A DNA stretch of 64,000 bases. Source: Mycobacterium lentiflavum. GTDB taxonomy: Bacteria > Actinomycetota > Actinomycetes > Mycobacteriales > Mycobacteriaceae. The notes beneath the pieces were generated by a model. The model did no database searches. It saw only the letters and a program-made list of their open reading frames with translations, and was not told the DNA's origin. The DNA is taken from NCBI RefSeq assembly GCF_022374895.2, contig NZ_CP092423.2, forward strand, positions 4,154,001 through 4,218,000, given 5' to 3'. Of the stretch, positions 40,852-51,585 are shown one piece after another. Position numbers and translations under genes: made by a program. Numbering within the stretch: the stretch's first letter is position 1; each line of letters starts with the position of its first letter.

Positions 40852-43800
40852 TCATCCGGCAGGCACCTCGTAGGCGTCGTCGTCGCCCAGTCGCGCGACC
40901 GGGTTCAGCAGCATCGAAGCCTCCTGGCGCTTCTCCGGCGAGCTGTGATCGAAACGACGGTCCGGGGGCCGCTGGTACATCGGCTCGCCGCCGGCGATGG
41001 CCGACACCAACCGGCGCTGACCGGCCAGCACGCGTGCCTCCGCGCGCCGCTGGTAGTCCTCGCGCTCGCCCGGGTCCAACGTGGCGATGAACGCCTGCGG
41101 GTGCACCAGCGCGACCAGCCCGGACACGTGACCGAACCCGAGGCTGGTCAGCATCCCGGCCTTGAGCGGGAACTTCCCGCCGAGGCGCAAGGTGTCGCGC
41201 ACCCAGACGAAGTGGGCCGAACCGGACAGCTCGTCGTCGACGCAGTCCAGGCTGCGGTTCGGCGGGATCACGCCGTCGCGCAGCATCTGGCACAGCCCCA
41301 TCATCTGGAAGACCGCCGCTCCACCCTTGGCGTGCCCGGTGAGGCTCTTCTGCGACACGATGAACAGCGGAGCACCCTCGGAGCGCCCCAGCGAGTCGGC
41401 CAGCCGCTCGTGCAGCTCGGTCTCGTTGGGATCGTTGGCCAGCGTCGACGTGTCGTGCTTGGAGATCACCGCGATGTCGTCGGGGCCGACACCCAGCTTG
41501 GCCAATTCGCGTGCCAGTGGCGACTCCTTGCCGCCGCGGCCTGCGCCGAGTGCACCCAGGCCGGGGGCCGGGATCGAGGTGTGCACACCGTCTCCAAAGG
41601 ACTGCGCGAAGCCCACCACCGCGAGCACCGGCAGACCCATCTTCAGCGCCAGGTCACCGCGCGCCAGCAGGATGGTGCCGCCACCCTGGGCTTCGACGAA
41701 GCCGAGCCGCCGACGGTCGTTGGGCCGCGAGAACTTCGAGTCCGCGATGCCGCGGTCGCGCATCATCTCGGTGCTGGCGGTGGCCGCCATGTCACCGAAG
41801 CCGATGATGCCTTCCAGCGTCAAGTCGTCGATACCGCCGGCCACGACCATCTCGGCCTTACCCAACCGGATCTTGTCGACGCCCTCCTCGACCGACACCG
41901 CTGCCGTCGCGCACGCGGCGACGGGGTGAATCATCGAGCCGTAGCTGCCGATGTAGGACTGAACCACGTGCGCGGCAACGATGTTCGGCAGAACTTCCTG
42001 GAAGATGTCGTTCGGCTTGTTACGGCCCAACAGGTTTCCGTGGTACATCGTCTGCATAGAGCTGCCACCACCCATACCGGTGCCCATGGTGTTGGCCACC
42101 AGGCTCGGGTGCACGTAGCGCATCACTTCGGCGGGACTGAACCCGGCGGACAGGAACGCGTCGACGGTCGCGACGATGTTCCACACCGCAAGGCGGTCGA
42201 TGGAACTGGCCATGTCCGCGCTGATGCCCCACACGGTCGGGTCGAACCCGGTCGGGACCTGGCCGCCGACCACACGCGACAGCTTGTTCTTCCGCGGCAC
42301 CCGAATCTCGGTGCCCGCCTTGCGGATAACCTGCCAGTCGCTCGAGTCGGGCACCGGCCGGATCACCGTGTGCTCGGGGTCGAACTCGGCGAACGCGCGG
42401 GCGTCGGCCTCGGACGAGACGACGAACGCGAAGTCCTTGTCCAGGAACACCGACACCAGCAGCGGCGACGCGTGGTCCGGGTCGATCGAGCCGTCGTCGA
42501 CGAACTCCCGGATGCCGCAGCGCTCGACGACGATGTCGTGGTAGCGCTCGACCAGGTCGGCCTCGTCGATCAGGTCACCGGAAGCCGTGTCATACCAACC
42601 CGGTTGAGGGTCGTCCTCCCAGCGGATCAACCCGGTGGTCCAGGCCAGCTCGAGGACACCCGCGGCCGACAGCTCGTTGTCGACCTCCATCTCGAAGCGG
42701 GTGCGCGAGGATCCGTACGGGCCGAGTTCGGCGCCGCCGACGATCACCACGAGGTCGGCCGGGTCGAGATCGAGGTCGGCCCATTCCGGCGGCGGCGCCG
42801 GGGTGAATCCGCGCGGCGGGGACGGCAGCGCGGCAACGGTCTCCGGGTTACCCCGGCCGCTCTCGTCGTCTTCGACTGCCTCCGAAGACATCTCCTCGCG
42901 CGCCTTGGCGGCCAACTCGGCCATGTCGAGTTCGACGTCACCGAGGCCGCCGGTCAGATCCGCCTCGATCGGCTTGCCCGCCGCGGCCACCTTCGACTCC
43001 ACGTCGCAGAGGGCCAGCAGCATCCCGGCCATCTCGTCGGTGGAGTAGGTGGTGACACCGGCCTCCTCGACGGCGGTGACGATGGCGTCGTTGTGACCCA
43101 TCAGTCCGGTGCCGCGGGTCCAGCCAATCAGCGCGTGCGCCAAGCTGACTCGCGCGGCCCACGAGGATTCGGCGTGCCAGCGGCTCACCAGCGCGTCCAG
43201 CGCGGCCTTGGCCTCTCCGTAAGCGCCGTCACCGCCGAACATTCCGCGGTTGGGCGAGCCCGGCAGCACCACGTGCAGGCGTGACGCGATGTCGCGCTCG
43301 GCGCCGATCTTAGACAGGCCGCCGATCAGCCGCTGCACGGCCCACAGCAGAACCTTCATCTCCATCTCGGAGCGTGAACCGGCCTCCGACAGATCGCCGG
43401 CCACCCGCGGTGCCGCGAACGGGAACAGCAGTGTCGGGGTCTGAGCATCCTTGATGTGAATCGACTGCGGCCCAAGGCTTTCGCTCTGCTCGGTACCGAC
43501 CCATTCGACCAGGGCGTCGATGTCGGCGTAGGAGGCCATGTTGGCCGCGACCACCCACAGCGTCGCACCGAACCGGGCGTGGTCGCGGTACAGGTTGCGG
43601 TAGAACGCCAGCCGCTCATCGTCAAGCTTGGACGTCGTGGCGATGACGGTGGCACCGCCGTCGAGCAGACGCGCCACGACCGACGCGGCGATCGAACCCT
43701 TCGACGCCCCGGTGACGACCGCGACTTCGCTGCTGTAGCGGCCGGGGTCCGGGTTCTCGGCGCCCGCGGCGATGCGGCCAAACAGCGAGGCGTGGATCTG

Positions 43801-46800
43801 CTGGCCCGCGGCCAGCGCCTTGCCTTGCCACCAAGTCGCCTGGGTGGCGACGACGTGGCCGGCACCCTCGAAGCGCTCCGACAGGCGCACCCAATCGGCG
43901 TCGATGTCGCCCTCGTCGGTCAGCCACAGCTTGACCAGGTCCTCGCGGGCGCTGGCCCAGCGGTCGTCGAACACGACCGCCTTCTTGGCCTCGAACGCCG
44001 GCGCCACCAAACGTGGCCATTCCGAACCTAATTCGGCGGTAATCAGGTCGATCAGCTCGGCGTCGGTGGCCACCGGCGATGCGCTGACCGTGTCGTCGAG
44101 ACCCAGCTGACCCAGCACCAGGCGGGCCGCCGAAGCCAGCACGCCGTCACGGCCGGTGATCTGATCGGTGAACTCCGACAGTGCGGCGGCGTCGATCGTC
44201 GCCCCGCCACCACCACCCGCCGCAGGCAGCGACACCGAAACACCATGGCGCGCAGCGACCGAGGCGACCGCGGCGTCGATGGCCTTGTCGACCGACGCGG
44301 CGTCGCCCAGCGCGCCCTCGTGCAGGTGCCCGAGGGCACCGCCGCGGACGCTGGTGCCCTCGCGGGTTCCCAGCGCGACCTCGACGACGACGTGCTTGGC
44401 CCACCCCTCGCCGAGCTCCCAGGTCTTGGTGACCCGCTCGGTGATCGCGGCCGGCCGCTTGCCGGACGGCCCGAGGACCGTGCGCAGCTGGTCGTTGATC
44501 GCATCGGAAAGCACTGGCCCGTAAGGCTTGTAGGTGCGCGCCAGCTTGGTCACCTGCGACCGCAGCCCGGCCAGGTCGGCCTCTGCGGCACCGTCGATGG
44601 CGCCCAGGTTGAGCTCCGAACCCAGGTCGACCAGCAGCTGGTTACGCCGCGACGACGCACCGTCGGTGATGGACTCGATGGAGTCCAGCTGCTCGATCTG
44701 GTCGATGCGCATCTTGGCCGACAACGCGATCAGCGCCAAAGTGGCGTCGGCCGCGTCGAATCCGATGTCGTCGGGCCGCGGAGCACCCGACGGAGCTCCG
44801 GCGGCAGCCGGAGCGACGGCGGGTGCGACATTGGGGTTGAGCGCGCCGTCCGACGCGGCAGCGTCGGAATCACTCTGCTCGTCCTCGGCCTCCGGCTCGG
44901 GGTCGGTGTCGTTGGCGAACAGCACTGCCGCGTCGCGCTCGGCGTTGAGCACTTCGACCGTGCTGTGCGCGTATTCGGGCAGCTTGAGGGTGTTGGTGGC
45001 CAGCCCTGCGACGGTCGGTGCGGACTTCACGCCGATCTCGACGAACCGCTCCACGCCCAGACCACCGGCGGCCTCCTCGATGAAGAGCAGGTCCTGGGTT
45101 TCGATCCAGCGCACCGGACTGGCGAACTGCCACGCCAACAGCTCGATGAAGACCGTGCGGGCCATCTCACGCGGCCGCTCGGCGAGCCAGGTGTCGTAAT
45201 CGGCCAGGATCGGGTCCAGTGGTTCGGCCGGGACCAGGTCGCGGATCTCCTGGATGAAGTCGCGGTCCAGCGTGAACGGCCGCGGCACCAGGTTGGGGAT
45301 GTAGCGCCCGATGACCAGCTCGGGATCCTGGTCGCGCGGCATGACCCGTTCCAGCGAGCGGCGGAAGTCGGCAACCCCGACCCGCAGCACCCGCGAGTGG
45401 AAGGGCACGTCGATGCCCGGCACCAGGATGAAAGAGCGCTTGCCGCCACTGATCTCGCGGCGCTTCTCCACTTCTTCCTCGAGGGCCTCGAGACCGCGTA
45501 CCGTGCCGGCGATCGCGTACTGCGAGCCACGCAGGTTGAAGTTGACGATCTCCAGGAATTCCCCGGTGCGCTCGGCGATTTCGGCGACGAAGTCGGTCAC
45601 CTCGTCGTCGGGCAGGTCGATCTGCGAGGGGCGGATCGCGGCCAACCGGTAGTTGGAGCGGCCCATCTCATCGCGCGGCACGATGTCGTGCATGTTCGAC
45701 CCGCGGTGGAACACGGTCTCCAGCAAGGCTTCCAGCTCGTAGACGCCCAGCACGCAGGCCAGCGCGGTGTATTCGCCGACCGAGTGACCGCACGCGATGG
45801 CACCCTCGACGAACGCACCCTGCTCGCGCATCTCTGCGACCTGCGCGGCCGCCACGGTCGCCATCGCGACCTGAGTGAACTGCGTCAGGTACAGCACACC
45901 ATCGGGGTGGTGGTAGTGCACACCGCTGGCGATCAGGCTGGTCGGGTTGTCGCGCACCACGTGCAGCACCGAGAAGCCCAGGGTCTCGCGGGTGAACTTG
46001 TCCGCATCGTCCCAGATCTTGCGGGCGGCCTTGGAGCGGGCGCGAACCTCCATGCCCATGCCCTTGTGCTGAATGCCCTGACCGGGGAACGCGTAGACCG
46101 TCTTGGGTGCGGCCAGTCGCGCGGTCGCCGACATCACCAGGTCCGTTCCAACCTTGGCGGTGACCTCCAAAACCTCCGCACCCTGGTCGATTCCGACGCG
46201 ATCGACCCGGAAGTCGACCTCGTCGCCCGGGCGCACCATACCCAGGAAGCGCGCGGTCCAGCCGATCAGGCGGGCCGGCGGGCGAGCCTGGCCGTCAGTC
46301 GCGGTCACGGTGTGCTGCGCGGCGGCCGACAGCCACATGCCGTGCACGATGGGCGATTCCAGGCCGGCCAGCAGCGCGGCGGCCCGATCGGTGTGGATCG
46401 GGTTGTGGTCACCGGACACCACGGCGAACGGACGCATGTCGACCGGCGCGGTCATCTTCACGTCCCGACGGCGGCGGCGCGGGGTGTCGGTGGTGTTCTC
46501 CGACACCGCGCCCCCGGCCCGGGGCGGGTCGGTGAGTTCGGCGGCACCGGTACGCCCAAGGATCGCGAATCGCTCCTCGAGGGTCGCGATGGTCTTGCCG
46601 TCGGGCCCGGCCACCGTCACCGAGACCGGGACAACCCGGCCCATGTCGGTGTCGATCGCCGCCGAAGCCGTTGCGGTAACGGTCAATTGGGCCGGTTGCG
46701 CGGGCAGCTTGCCGACCACATGAGCGGCGTGGTCGAGGTGGACCAGGCTCAGCAGGCCCTCGATGACCGGCACGCCGGCCTCGGTGACCGCGGCGCCGAT

Positions 46801-49800
46801 CGTTGAGAAGACCGCGGGCCAGCACAGGCCGACCAGCGCGTCGGGCACGGTGGTGAGGCTGGGTGCCAGCCGCTCGCCGAAGGTGGCGGTGACGCCGGTG
46901 TGGTCGGCGACCCGCTCGGGGTCCCAGTCGACGGTCACTGTCGCGGTCCCGTCGGTGACCGTCGGCAGGGATTCCGGCCCTTGACCATCCCCGACACCGG
47001 CGGCGATCGCCAGCACCGCGCGCATCGCGGCGATGGCGTCGTCGGTGGAGACCACCGGCGCACCGCCGTCAACGGTATTGGGGTGCAACGTGAACGGGAT
47101 GTCGATCCAGACCCCGGACACCGGGACGCTCAGAACGACGCGATCCTCGGACTGGACCTGCAGGCGAGCACCAGTGGACGAGTGCGTGGCGCGCTGACCT
47201 TCGTGGACCAGCCAGTCGGCCGGATCGGCGATGCGGTGAACCGGGTTGGTGGCGGTGCGCCCGGCCCACAGCACATCGGGGGCATCCAGCACGACGGCCA
47301 GGGGCCCGGTCACATCCGGGCGGCCCAGCCGGCGCGAGCGGACGGCTTTCGCCTCGCCGCCGGCGGCCAGCACGTCGTCGATCGCGGCCTGCTCGAAGCG
47401 GTCGAGCAGTTCACCGACGGGCTCGTCGACCCGGGTGATGCCGGCGACCGCGGCGGTGCCGGGGATGATGCATACCTGGTCGGCGTCGTAGCGGGCGTCG
47501 TGCGCCTGCCACAGCGAGTCGCTGCGCCACCAGCGGCGCACGTCCTTGTCGATGACCGGCACGAAGTTGACCGGCTTGCCCAGCGTCTTGCACAGCGTCA
47601 CGAAGAACGGCACGTCGGCCGGGTGCAGCACGACGGTTTCGGCGTCGGGGTAGCTCGCGAGCAGCCGTTCGATCGCCTCCTGCGGGTGCTCCAGCAGCGC
47701 ATCGTCGTTGAACAGCGTCTCGATCGGGCCGTGGTCCCGCTGGTGCAACCGGGCCTCAGCGCGCTGCAGCATTTGCTGGAAGCGGTCGCGCCAGGTGTCG
47801 GCCAGCCATGGGCTACCGGGCCTGGCGGTGTCCGCGGTCGAGTTGCCCGCACCGATCGTGAGCTCGACGTAGCGCTGCAGCCACTGCAGGTAGGTCATTT
47901 CCCGGACATCGCCGAAGTAGGGCTTGGCGGTGCCGGCCATCGCGGCGATGATCTCGTCACGACGCTCGGCGACGGCGTCCGCGTCACCGGCTACCTCGTC
48001 GAGCAGTCGGCCGCAACGCGAGGCGGTGTTGTCGATCTCGTGGATGTCGGCGCCGAGCTGGCTGCGGCTGGAAGCCATGCCGCCCTGGGCTTTTCCGGCG
48101 CCGATCCACTGGTCGGTGCCGGTGGTCTCGACCAGCATCTGCTTGACCGACGGCGACGTGGTCGCCTCCAGCGTGGCCATCGCCGCGGTGCCGACCAGGA
48201 TGCCGTCGATCGGCATCGACGGAAAGCCGTACGACTGCGACCACCGGCCGGACAGGTACTCGGCGGCGCGCTCGGGCGTGCCGATGCCGCCGCCGACGCA
48301 CACGGTGATGTTTGAGCGCGAGCGCAGCTCCGAGTAGGTCGCCAGCAGCAGGTCGTCGAGGTCTTCCCACGAATGGTGGCCGCCGGCACGTCCGCCCTCG
48401 ATGTGCACGATCACCGATTTGGTCGGCGCCTCGGTCGCGATGCGGATGACCGAGCGGATCTGCTCGATGGTGCCGGGTTTGAACACGACGTGGCTGATGC
48501 CCACGTCGTTGAGCTCGTCGATCAGTGCGACGGCTTCCTCGAGGTCCGGGATGCCGGCGCTGATCACCAGGCCGTCGATCGCGGCGCCGGCCTGACGGGC
48601 CTTCTGCACCAGGCGCTTACCGCCAACCTGAAGCTTCCACAGGTAGGGGTCGAGGAACAGGGTGTTGAACTGATAGGTGCGGCCCGGCTCGAGCAACCCG
48701 GCCAGCTCCTCGATGCGGGCGCCGAAGATCTCTTCGGTGACCTGACCGCCACCGGCCAGCTCGGCCCAGTGTCCGGCGTTGGCCGCGGCGGCGACGATCT
48801 TGGCGTCGACCGTGGTCGGGGTCATGCCCGCCAGCAGGATCGGCGAGCGCCCGGTGAGCCGGGTGAACTTCGTCGAGAGCTTGACGCGGCCGTCGGGCAG
48901 GGTCACGACGGTCGGCGCATAGCTCGACCAGGGCCGTGCCACCTCGGGGGTAGCGCCGACGGTGAACAGGTTGCGCTGACCGCCGCGGGTGGCGGCGGGC
49001 ACGATGCCGACACCGAGGCCGCGGATCACCGGCGCGGTGAGTCGAGTCAGGATGTCGCCGGGACCCAGGTCGAGAATCCAGCGCGCGCCGGCGTTATGTA
49101 CCGCGGTGATCTCTTCCACCCAGTCGACGCCGCTCACCAGGATGGCGTCGGTCAGGCGCCGGGCCAGCTCGACATCGAGGCCGACCTTTTCGGCCCAGCC
49201 GCCGACGATGTCGATGCCGTCGGCCAGCCGCGGGGTGTGGAAGCCCACCTCGACCTGCACCGGGTCGAAGACGGGCGCGAAGACGTCGCCGCCACGCAGC
49301 TTGTTCTTGCGGTCGGCTTCTTCTTTCTCGGAGATCTGCTGGCAGTACAGCTCGAAGCGGGAGAGTTGCTCTGGCGTGCCGGTGATGACGACCGAACGAC
49401 GGCCGTTGCGAATGGACAGCACCGGGGGCAGCACGGTCCGAACATCCTGGGCGAACTCCTCGAGCAGCCGCTGAATACGGTCGGGATCGGCGTTGGTGAC
49501 CGAGACCATCGGCGGGCGATCGCCGAGCACGGAGATGCCGCGGCGGCGGGCCACCAGCGTGCCGGCCGCGCCAATCAGCTGGGCCAGGGCCAGCAGCTCG
49601 ACGTCGCGAGCGGCGGCCCCGTCCTTTAGGGCCTTGAACGCCTCGACGGCGAGCACGCCCTGGGAGTGGCCGGCGACGGCAACCGGCGGGGTCGCGGTCC
49701 AGTCCATGCCCTGTCGCGCCAGGGCACGGACGGCCGCGATCTGGGTGAGCAGCACGCCCGGCATCGACACCGCGGCCGACGTCAGGTGCTTGCCCGCGGG

Positions 49801-50109
49801 CGTCGGGTCCTCGGCCGCGAGCGCGCGCACCCATCGCAACGGCTCGAAGCCGATCGGTCGCACCACCACCAGCTCTTTGGCCACCGGCTCGAGCAGCAGC
49901 TCCGCCTCGCCGACCAGCGTGGCGATGTCGGTCTCGATGCCGGCCGAGGACACCAGCTCTTCAAGGGTCTCCAGCCAATCGCTGCCCTGACCACCGAACG
50001 CGACAGCGTACGGCTCGCCGGCCGTGAGACGGTCGACCAGAGCATGGGTGCTGTGCGGGCCTTGGCCGTCGCGGTCAGCGGACACCCGGTCGTGCTCGTG
50101 GATCGTCAC
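40852..50109 (-). CDS. fas: Type I fatty acid synthase
   Basis: 3,085 residues; M. tuberculosis Fas has 3,069. GTG start at 50109 with GGGAG nine bases upstream. Domain order as in mycobacterial FAS-I: acetyl transferase (GHSQG, Ser about 148), enoyl reductase (LLAGMTPTTVD, about 427; GIGTPERAAEYLSG), MaoC dehydratase (DHNPIHTDR, about 1237) and malonyl/palmitoyl transferase (GHSVGEYTAL, about 1441). Then come the acyl carrier with Ser1810 in LDSIESI, ketoreductase (VTGASKGSIA, about 2130) and ketosynthase (Cys2733 in VAACATAAV, His in ISKHDTSTL and LTGHAKGG). Ala/Pro-rich linkers flank the carrier. It makes C16-C26 acyl-CoAs for phospholipids and mycolates. All catalytic motifs are intact. 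Confidence 0.98.
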   Translation of the reverse strand: MTIHEHDRVSADRDGQGPHSTHALVDRLTAGEPYAVAFGGQGSDWLETLEELVSSAGIETDIATLVGEAELLLEPVAKELVVVRPIGFEPLRWVRALAAEDPTPAGKHLTSAAVSMPGVLLTQIAAVRALARQGMDWTATPPVAVAGHSQGVLAVEAFKALKDGAAARDVELLALAQLIGAAGTLVARRRGISVLGDRPPMVSVTNADPDRIQRLLEEFAQDVRTVLPPVLSIRNGRRSVVITGTPEQLSRFELYCQQISEKEEADRKNKLRGGDVFAPVFDPVQVEVGFHTPRLADGIDIVGGWAEKVGLDVELARRLTDAILVSGVDWVEEITAVHNAGARWILDLGPGDILTRLTAPVIRGLGVGIVPAATRGGQRNLFTVGATPEVARPWSSYAPTVVTLPDGRVKLSTKFTRLTGRSPILLAGMTPTTVDAKIVAAAANAGHWAELAGGGQVTEEIFGARIEELAGLLEPGRTYQFNTLFLDPYLWKLQVGGKRLVQKARQAGAAIDGLVISAGIPDLEEAVALIDELNDVGISHVVFKPGTIEQIRSVIRIATEAPTKSVIVHIEGGRAGGHHSWEDLDDLLLATYSELRSRSNITVCVGGGIGTPERAAEYLSGRWSQSYGFPSMPIDGILVGTAAMATLEATTSPSVKQMLVETTGTDQWIGAGKAQGGMASSRSQLGADIHEIDNTASRCGRLLDEVAGDADAVAERRDEIIAAMAGTAKPYFGDVREMTYLQWLQRYVELTIGAGNSTADTARPGSPWLADTWRDRFQQMLQRAEARLHQRDHGPIETLFNDDALLEHPQEAIERLLASYPDAETVVLHPADVPFFVTLCKTLGKPVNFVPVIDKDVRRWWRSDSLWQAHDARYDADQVCIIPGTAAVAGITRVDEPVGELLDRFEQAAIDDVLAAGGEAKAVRSRRLGRPDVTGPLAVVLDAPDVLWAGRTATNPVHRIADPADWLVHEGQRATHSSTGARLQVQSEDRVVLSVPVSGVWIDIPFTLHPNTVDGGAPVVSTDDAIAAMRAVLAIAAGVGDGQGPESLPTVTDGTATVTVDWDPERVADHTGVTATFGERLAPSLTTVPDALVGLCWPAVFSTIGAAVTEAGVPVIEGLLSLVHLDHAAHVVGKLPAQPAQLTVTATASAAIDTDMGRVVPVSVTVAGPDGKTIATLEERFAILGRTGAAELTDPPRAGGAVSENTTDTPRRRRRDVKMTAPVDMRPFAVVSGDHNPIHTDRAAALLAGLESPIVHGMWLSAAAQHTVTATDGQARPPARLIGWTARFLGMVRPGDEVDFRVDRVGIDQGAEVLEVTAKVGTDLVMSATARLAAPKTVYAFPGQGIQHKGMGMEVRARSKAARKIWDDADKFTRETLGFSVLHVVRDNPTSLIASGVHYHHPDGVLYLTQFTQVAMATVAAAQVAEMREQGAFVEGAIACGHSVGEYTALACVLGVYELEALLETVFHRGSNMHDIVPRDEMGRSNYRLAAIRPSQIDLPDDEVTDFVAEIAERTGEFLEIVNFNLRGSQYAIAGTVRGLEALEEEVEKRREISGGKRSFILVPGIDVPFHSRVLRVGVADFRRSLERVMPRDQDPELVIGRYIPNLVPRPFTLDRDFIQEIRDLVPAEPLDPILADYDTWLAERPREMARTVFIELLAWQFASPVRWIETQDLLFIEEAAGGLGVERFVEIGVKSAPTVAGLATNTLKLPEYAHSTVEVLNAERDAAVLFANDTDPEPEAEDEQSDSDAAASDGALNPNVAPAVAPAAAGAPSGAPRPDDIGFDAADATLALIALSAKMRIDQIEQLDSIESITDGASSRRNQLLVDLGSELNLGAIDGAAEADLAGLRSQVTKLARTYKPYGPVLSDAINDQLRTVLGPSGKRPAAITERVTKTWELGEGWAKHVVVEVALGTREGTSVRGGALGHLHEGALGDAASVDKAIDAAVASVAARHGVSVSLPAAGGGGGATIDAAALSEFTDQITGRDGVLASAARLVLGQLGLDDTVSASPVATDAELIDLITAELGSEWPRLVAPAFEAKKAVVFDDRWASAREDLVKLWLTDEGDIDADWVRLSERFEGAGHVVATQATWWQGKALAAGQQIHASLFGRIAAGAENPDPGRYSSEVAVVTGASKGSIAASVVARLLDGGATVIATTSKLDDERLAFYRNLYRDHARFGATLWVVAANMASYADIDALVEWVGTEQSESLGPQSIHIKDAQTPTLLFPFAAPRVAGDLSEAGSRSEMEMKVLLWAVQRLIGGLSKIGAERDIASRLHVVLPGSPNRGMFGGDGAYGEAKAALDALVSRWHAESSWAARVSLAHALIGWTRGTGLMGHNDAIVTAVEEAGVTTYSTDEMAGMLLALCDVESKVAAAGKPIEADLTGGLGDVELDMAELAAKAREEMSSEAVEDDESGRGNPETVAALPSPPRGFTPAPPPEWADLDLDPADLVVIVGGAELGPYGSSRTRFEMEVDNELSAAGVLELAWTTGLIRWEDDPQPGWYDTASGDLIDEADLVERYHDIVVERCGIREFVDDGSIDPDHASPLLVSVFLDKDFAFVVSSEADARAFAEFDPEHTVIRPVPDSSDWQVIRKAGTEIRVPRKNKLSRVVGGQVPTGFDPTVWGISADMASSIDRLAVWNIVATVDAFLSAGFSPAEVMRYVHPSLVANTMGTGMGGGSSMQTMYHGNLLGRNKPNDIFQEVLPNIVAAHVVQSYIGSYGSMIHPVAACATAAVSVEEGVDKIRLGKAEMVVAGGIDDLTLEGIIGFGDMAATASTEMMRDRGIADSKFSRPNDRRRLGFVEAQGGGTILLARGDLALKMGLPVLAVVGFAQSFGDGVHTSIPAPGLGALGAGRGGKESPLARELAKLGVGPDDIAVISKHDTSTLANDPNETELHERLADSLGRSEGAPLFIVSQKSLTGHAKGGAAVFQMMGLCQMLRDGVIPPNRSLDCVDDELSGSAHFVWVRDTLRLGGKFPLKAGMLTSLGFGHVSGLVALVHPQAFIATLDPGEREDYQRRAEARVLAGQRRLVSAIAGGEPMYQRPPDRRFDHSSPEKRQEASMLLNPVARLGDDDAYEVPAG

Positions 50110-50338
50110 CTTGTATATCTCCCTGTATGCGTCTTCACGTATCGGTTCGTGCGGCCTGCGGAGAGCCCCGGCGGGCGGGCCCTAGCTGGCTCTAGGTCGA
50201 TTCCGCTTTGAATCGCAGCCCGAATATCGGCTGACCGGTGTGTTGTCGGCGGCCACTCAGCTCGACCAAGCGGCGCGGCGGACTGCATCGGCTGTACTAA
50301 GAGTGTCATAAGGATTCGGGTCGTTTTTCAGCGCAGAT

Positions 50339-50384
50339 CGGTTACTGGTGAGTTCTACGCACGGGTAACCGTGTCGTGGGTAAC
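50339..50384. promoter_or_regulatory. GTAAC repeat cluster upstream of fas
   Basis: CGGTTAC (50339-50345) faces GTAACCG (50365-50371) as an inverted repeat, and GGGTAAC occurs at 50363 and again 15 bp on at 50378. The cluster lies about 230-270 bp upstream of fas in a 561-bp gene-free stretch (50110-50670), where a lipid-responsive regulator such as FasR would be expected to bind. Confidence 0.35.
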
Positions 50385-50424
50385 ACCGGGATTAACCGGC
50401 CTTCCGGGTATCCAGAACAAACGT

Positions 50425-50436
50425 CCTGCATGCAGG
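50425..50436. promoter_or_regulatory. Perfect 12-bp palindrome upstream of fas
   Basis: CCTGCATGCAGG is self-complementary and sits about 315 bp before the fas start, next to AT-rich TAGCTATAAC, which could be promoter sequence. Candidate regulator site. The remainder of 50110-50670 shows no coding signal on either strand. Confidence 0.35.
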
Positions 50437-50670
50437 TGGTTACGGTCGAGTAGCTATAACTGCGCTGTTCAAGGCGGCATTGTTATCAAATCGTTATGTT
50501 AAGAAATTGTGGTGCGCGCCGCCGCTGGCGCCGCGGGGCTGCCGCCGTCTCGCACTCGCCGCCGCCGACACGGCGCGACAAACGGCGAACGAGTGTTTGC
50601 TGGAGTCGGCTTGCGCCAGCGCGCCCGGATGAGCTACACGGTCAGGAATATTGGCGACGCCGTGAGAGTG

Positions 50671-51390
50671 CTAGGCCCACTGCCCGAATTGGGGCTTGAG
50701 GATCTCGTTGATGTCCACCCCAACGCCGCCCACGCTGCGCTTATCGATCTCGACCTGGTGCAAATTTGCCGCCGGATGGGCATAGCCCTTGGGCGAACCC
50801 CAGTTGTGCTGCCAGAAGCAGGAGCCCAGGCCGTCATGCAGCGCCCAGTCGATCGTTTTGGAGTTGGCGTAAACGCCCGTCCGCTGGTGCCCGATCACCG
50901 ATTCCCAGGACCGCAGGTATGGAGCGATCTGGCTTTTGTACTGCTCGTAGGACGGGTCGTCGTCGATCGAGGCGTAAATCGGCGCGTCGGGGGGACCACC
51001 GGCCGCCTCGTGTAGCTCCATGCCCCGCTTGGCGTGCTGCAGCCCGGCGTTGGCGCCGCCCAGCCAGTCGGCGGAGTTGCCCTTGCCGTACTGATAGCAG
51101 GAGACGATCTTGAGCCCGCTGCTGTGCAGGTCACGCGCCTCGGCGAGCTGGATCGGCTTGCCCAGCATCCAGTTACCCCCCGGCCGCCGGTCGGAGACAT
51201 AGCGGATCGACCCCACGGCGCCGGCGGCCCGGATCTGACTGGCCGGGATGACGCCCGCAGCGTAGTCCAGCAGCGTGCCCAGCGAGGCGGAGGCGGTCGG
51301 CGCGCACAGCGACGCCGCCGCGGCGCCCAGGCCAACCAGAGCCGGGGTCGCGGCGGCGAATTTGAGCACGTCACGACGCGAAAGCGACAC
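50671..51390 (-). CDS. Tat-exported DUF1906 glycoside-hydrolase-like protein (Rv2525c-like)
   Basis: 239 residues; GTG start. The N-terminal twin-arginine signal is MSLSRRDVLKFAA with a cleavage near SASA (about 36). The mature part is a TIM-barrel-like DUF1906 domain: IRYVSDRRPGGNW, IVSCYQYGKGNSADWLGG and APIYASIDDDPSYEQYK with an acidic DDD cluster at the putative active site. The M. tuberculosis homologue is Tat secreted and linked to the cell wall; substrate unknown. Its place upstream of fas is conserved. Confidence 0.88.
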   Translation of the reverse strand: MSLSRRDVLKFAAATPALVGLGAAAASLCAPTASASLGTLLDYAAGVIPASQIRAAGAVGSIRYVSDRRPGGNWMLGKPIQLAEARDLHSSGLKIVSCYQYGKGNSADWLGGANAGLQHAKRGMELHEAAGGPPDAPIYASIDDDPSYEQYKSQIAPYLRSWESVIGHQRTGVYANSKTIDWALHDGLGSCFWQHNWGSPKGYAHPAANLHQVEIDKRSVGGVGVDINEILKPQFGQWA

Positions 51391-51585
51391 ATCGGCAAGG
51401 GTACGACAAAAACATCAGTAGACACATCAATCACACTGGTCACAGGTTTGTGTCTTCTGGGCATCGTGCGTTTGGTTCGCAGCAGTCCCGTTACCCGTTG
51501 AGTGTCCCCAATTTTTATTGTCACTATTAAGTTTATAAAGTTAGCGTCAGGGGACGAGACGCGCTCAACCGCAGGGGGCTTCGGA

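Noticed and set aside
44245..46806. 853-codon plus-strand frame inside fas, with similar ones at 40699-43284 and 46900-48315
   Set aside because: All are mirror frames of the intact fas gene; their sequences are rich in Arg/Gly/His with no domain pattern.
50509..51015. Plus-strand frame between fas and the DUF1906 gene
   Set aside because: Mostly antisense to the DUF1906 gene, Arg-rich at the start, with no motif.
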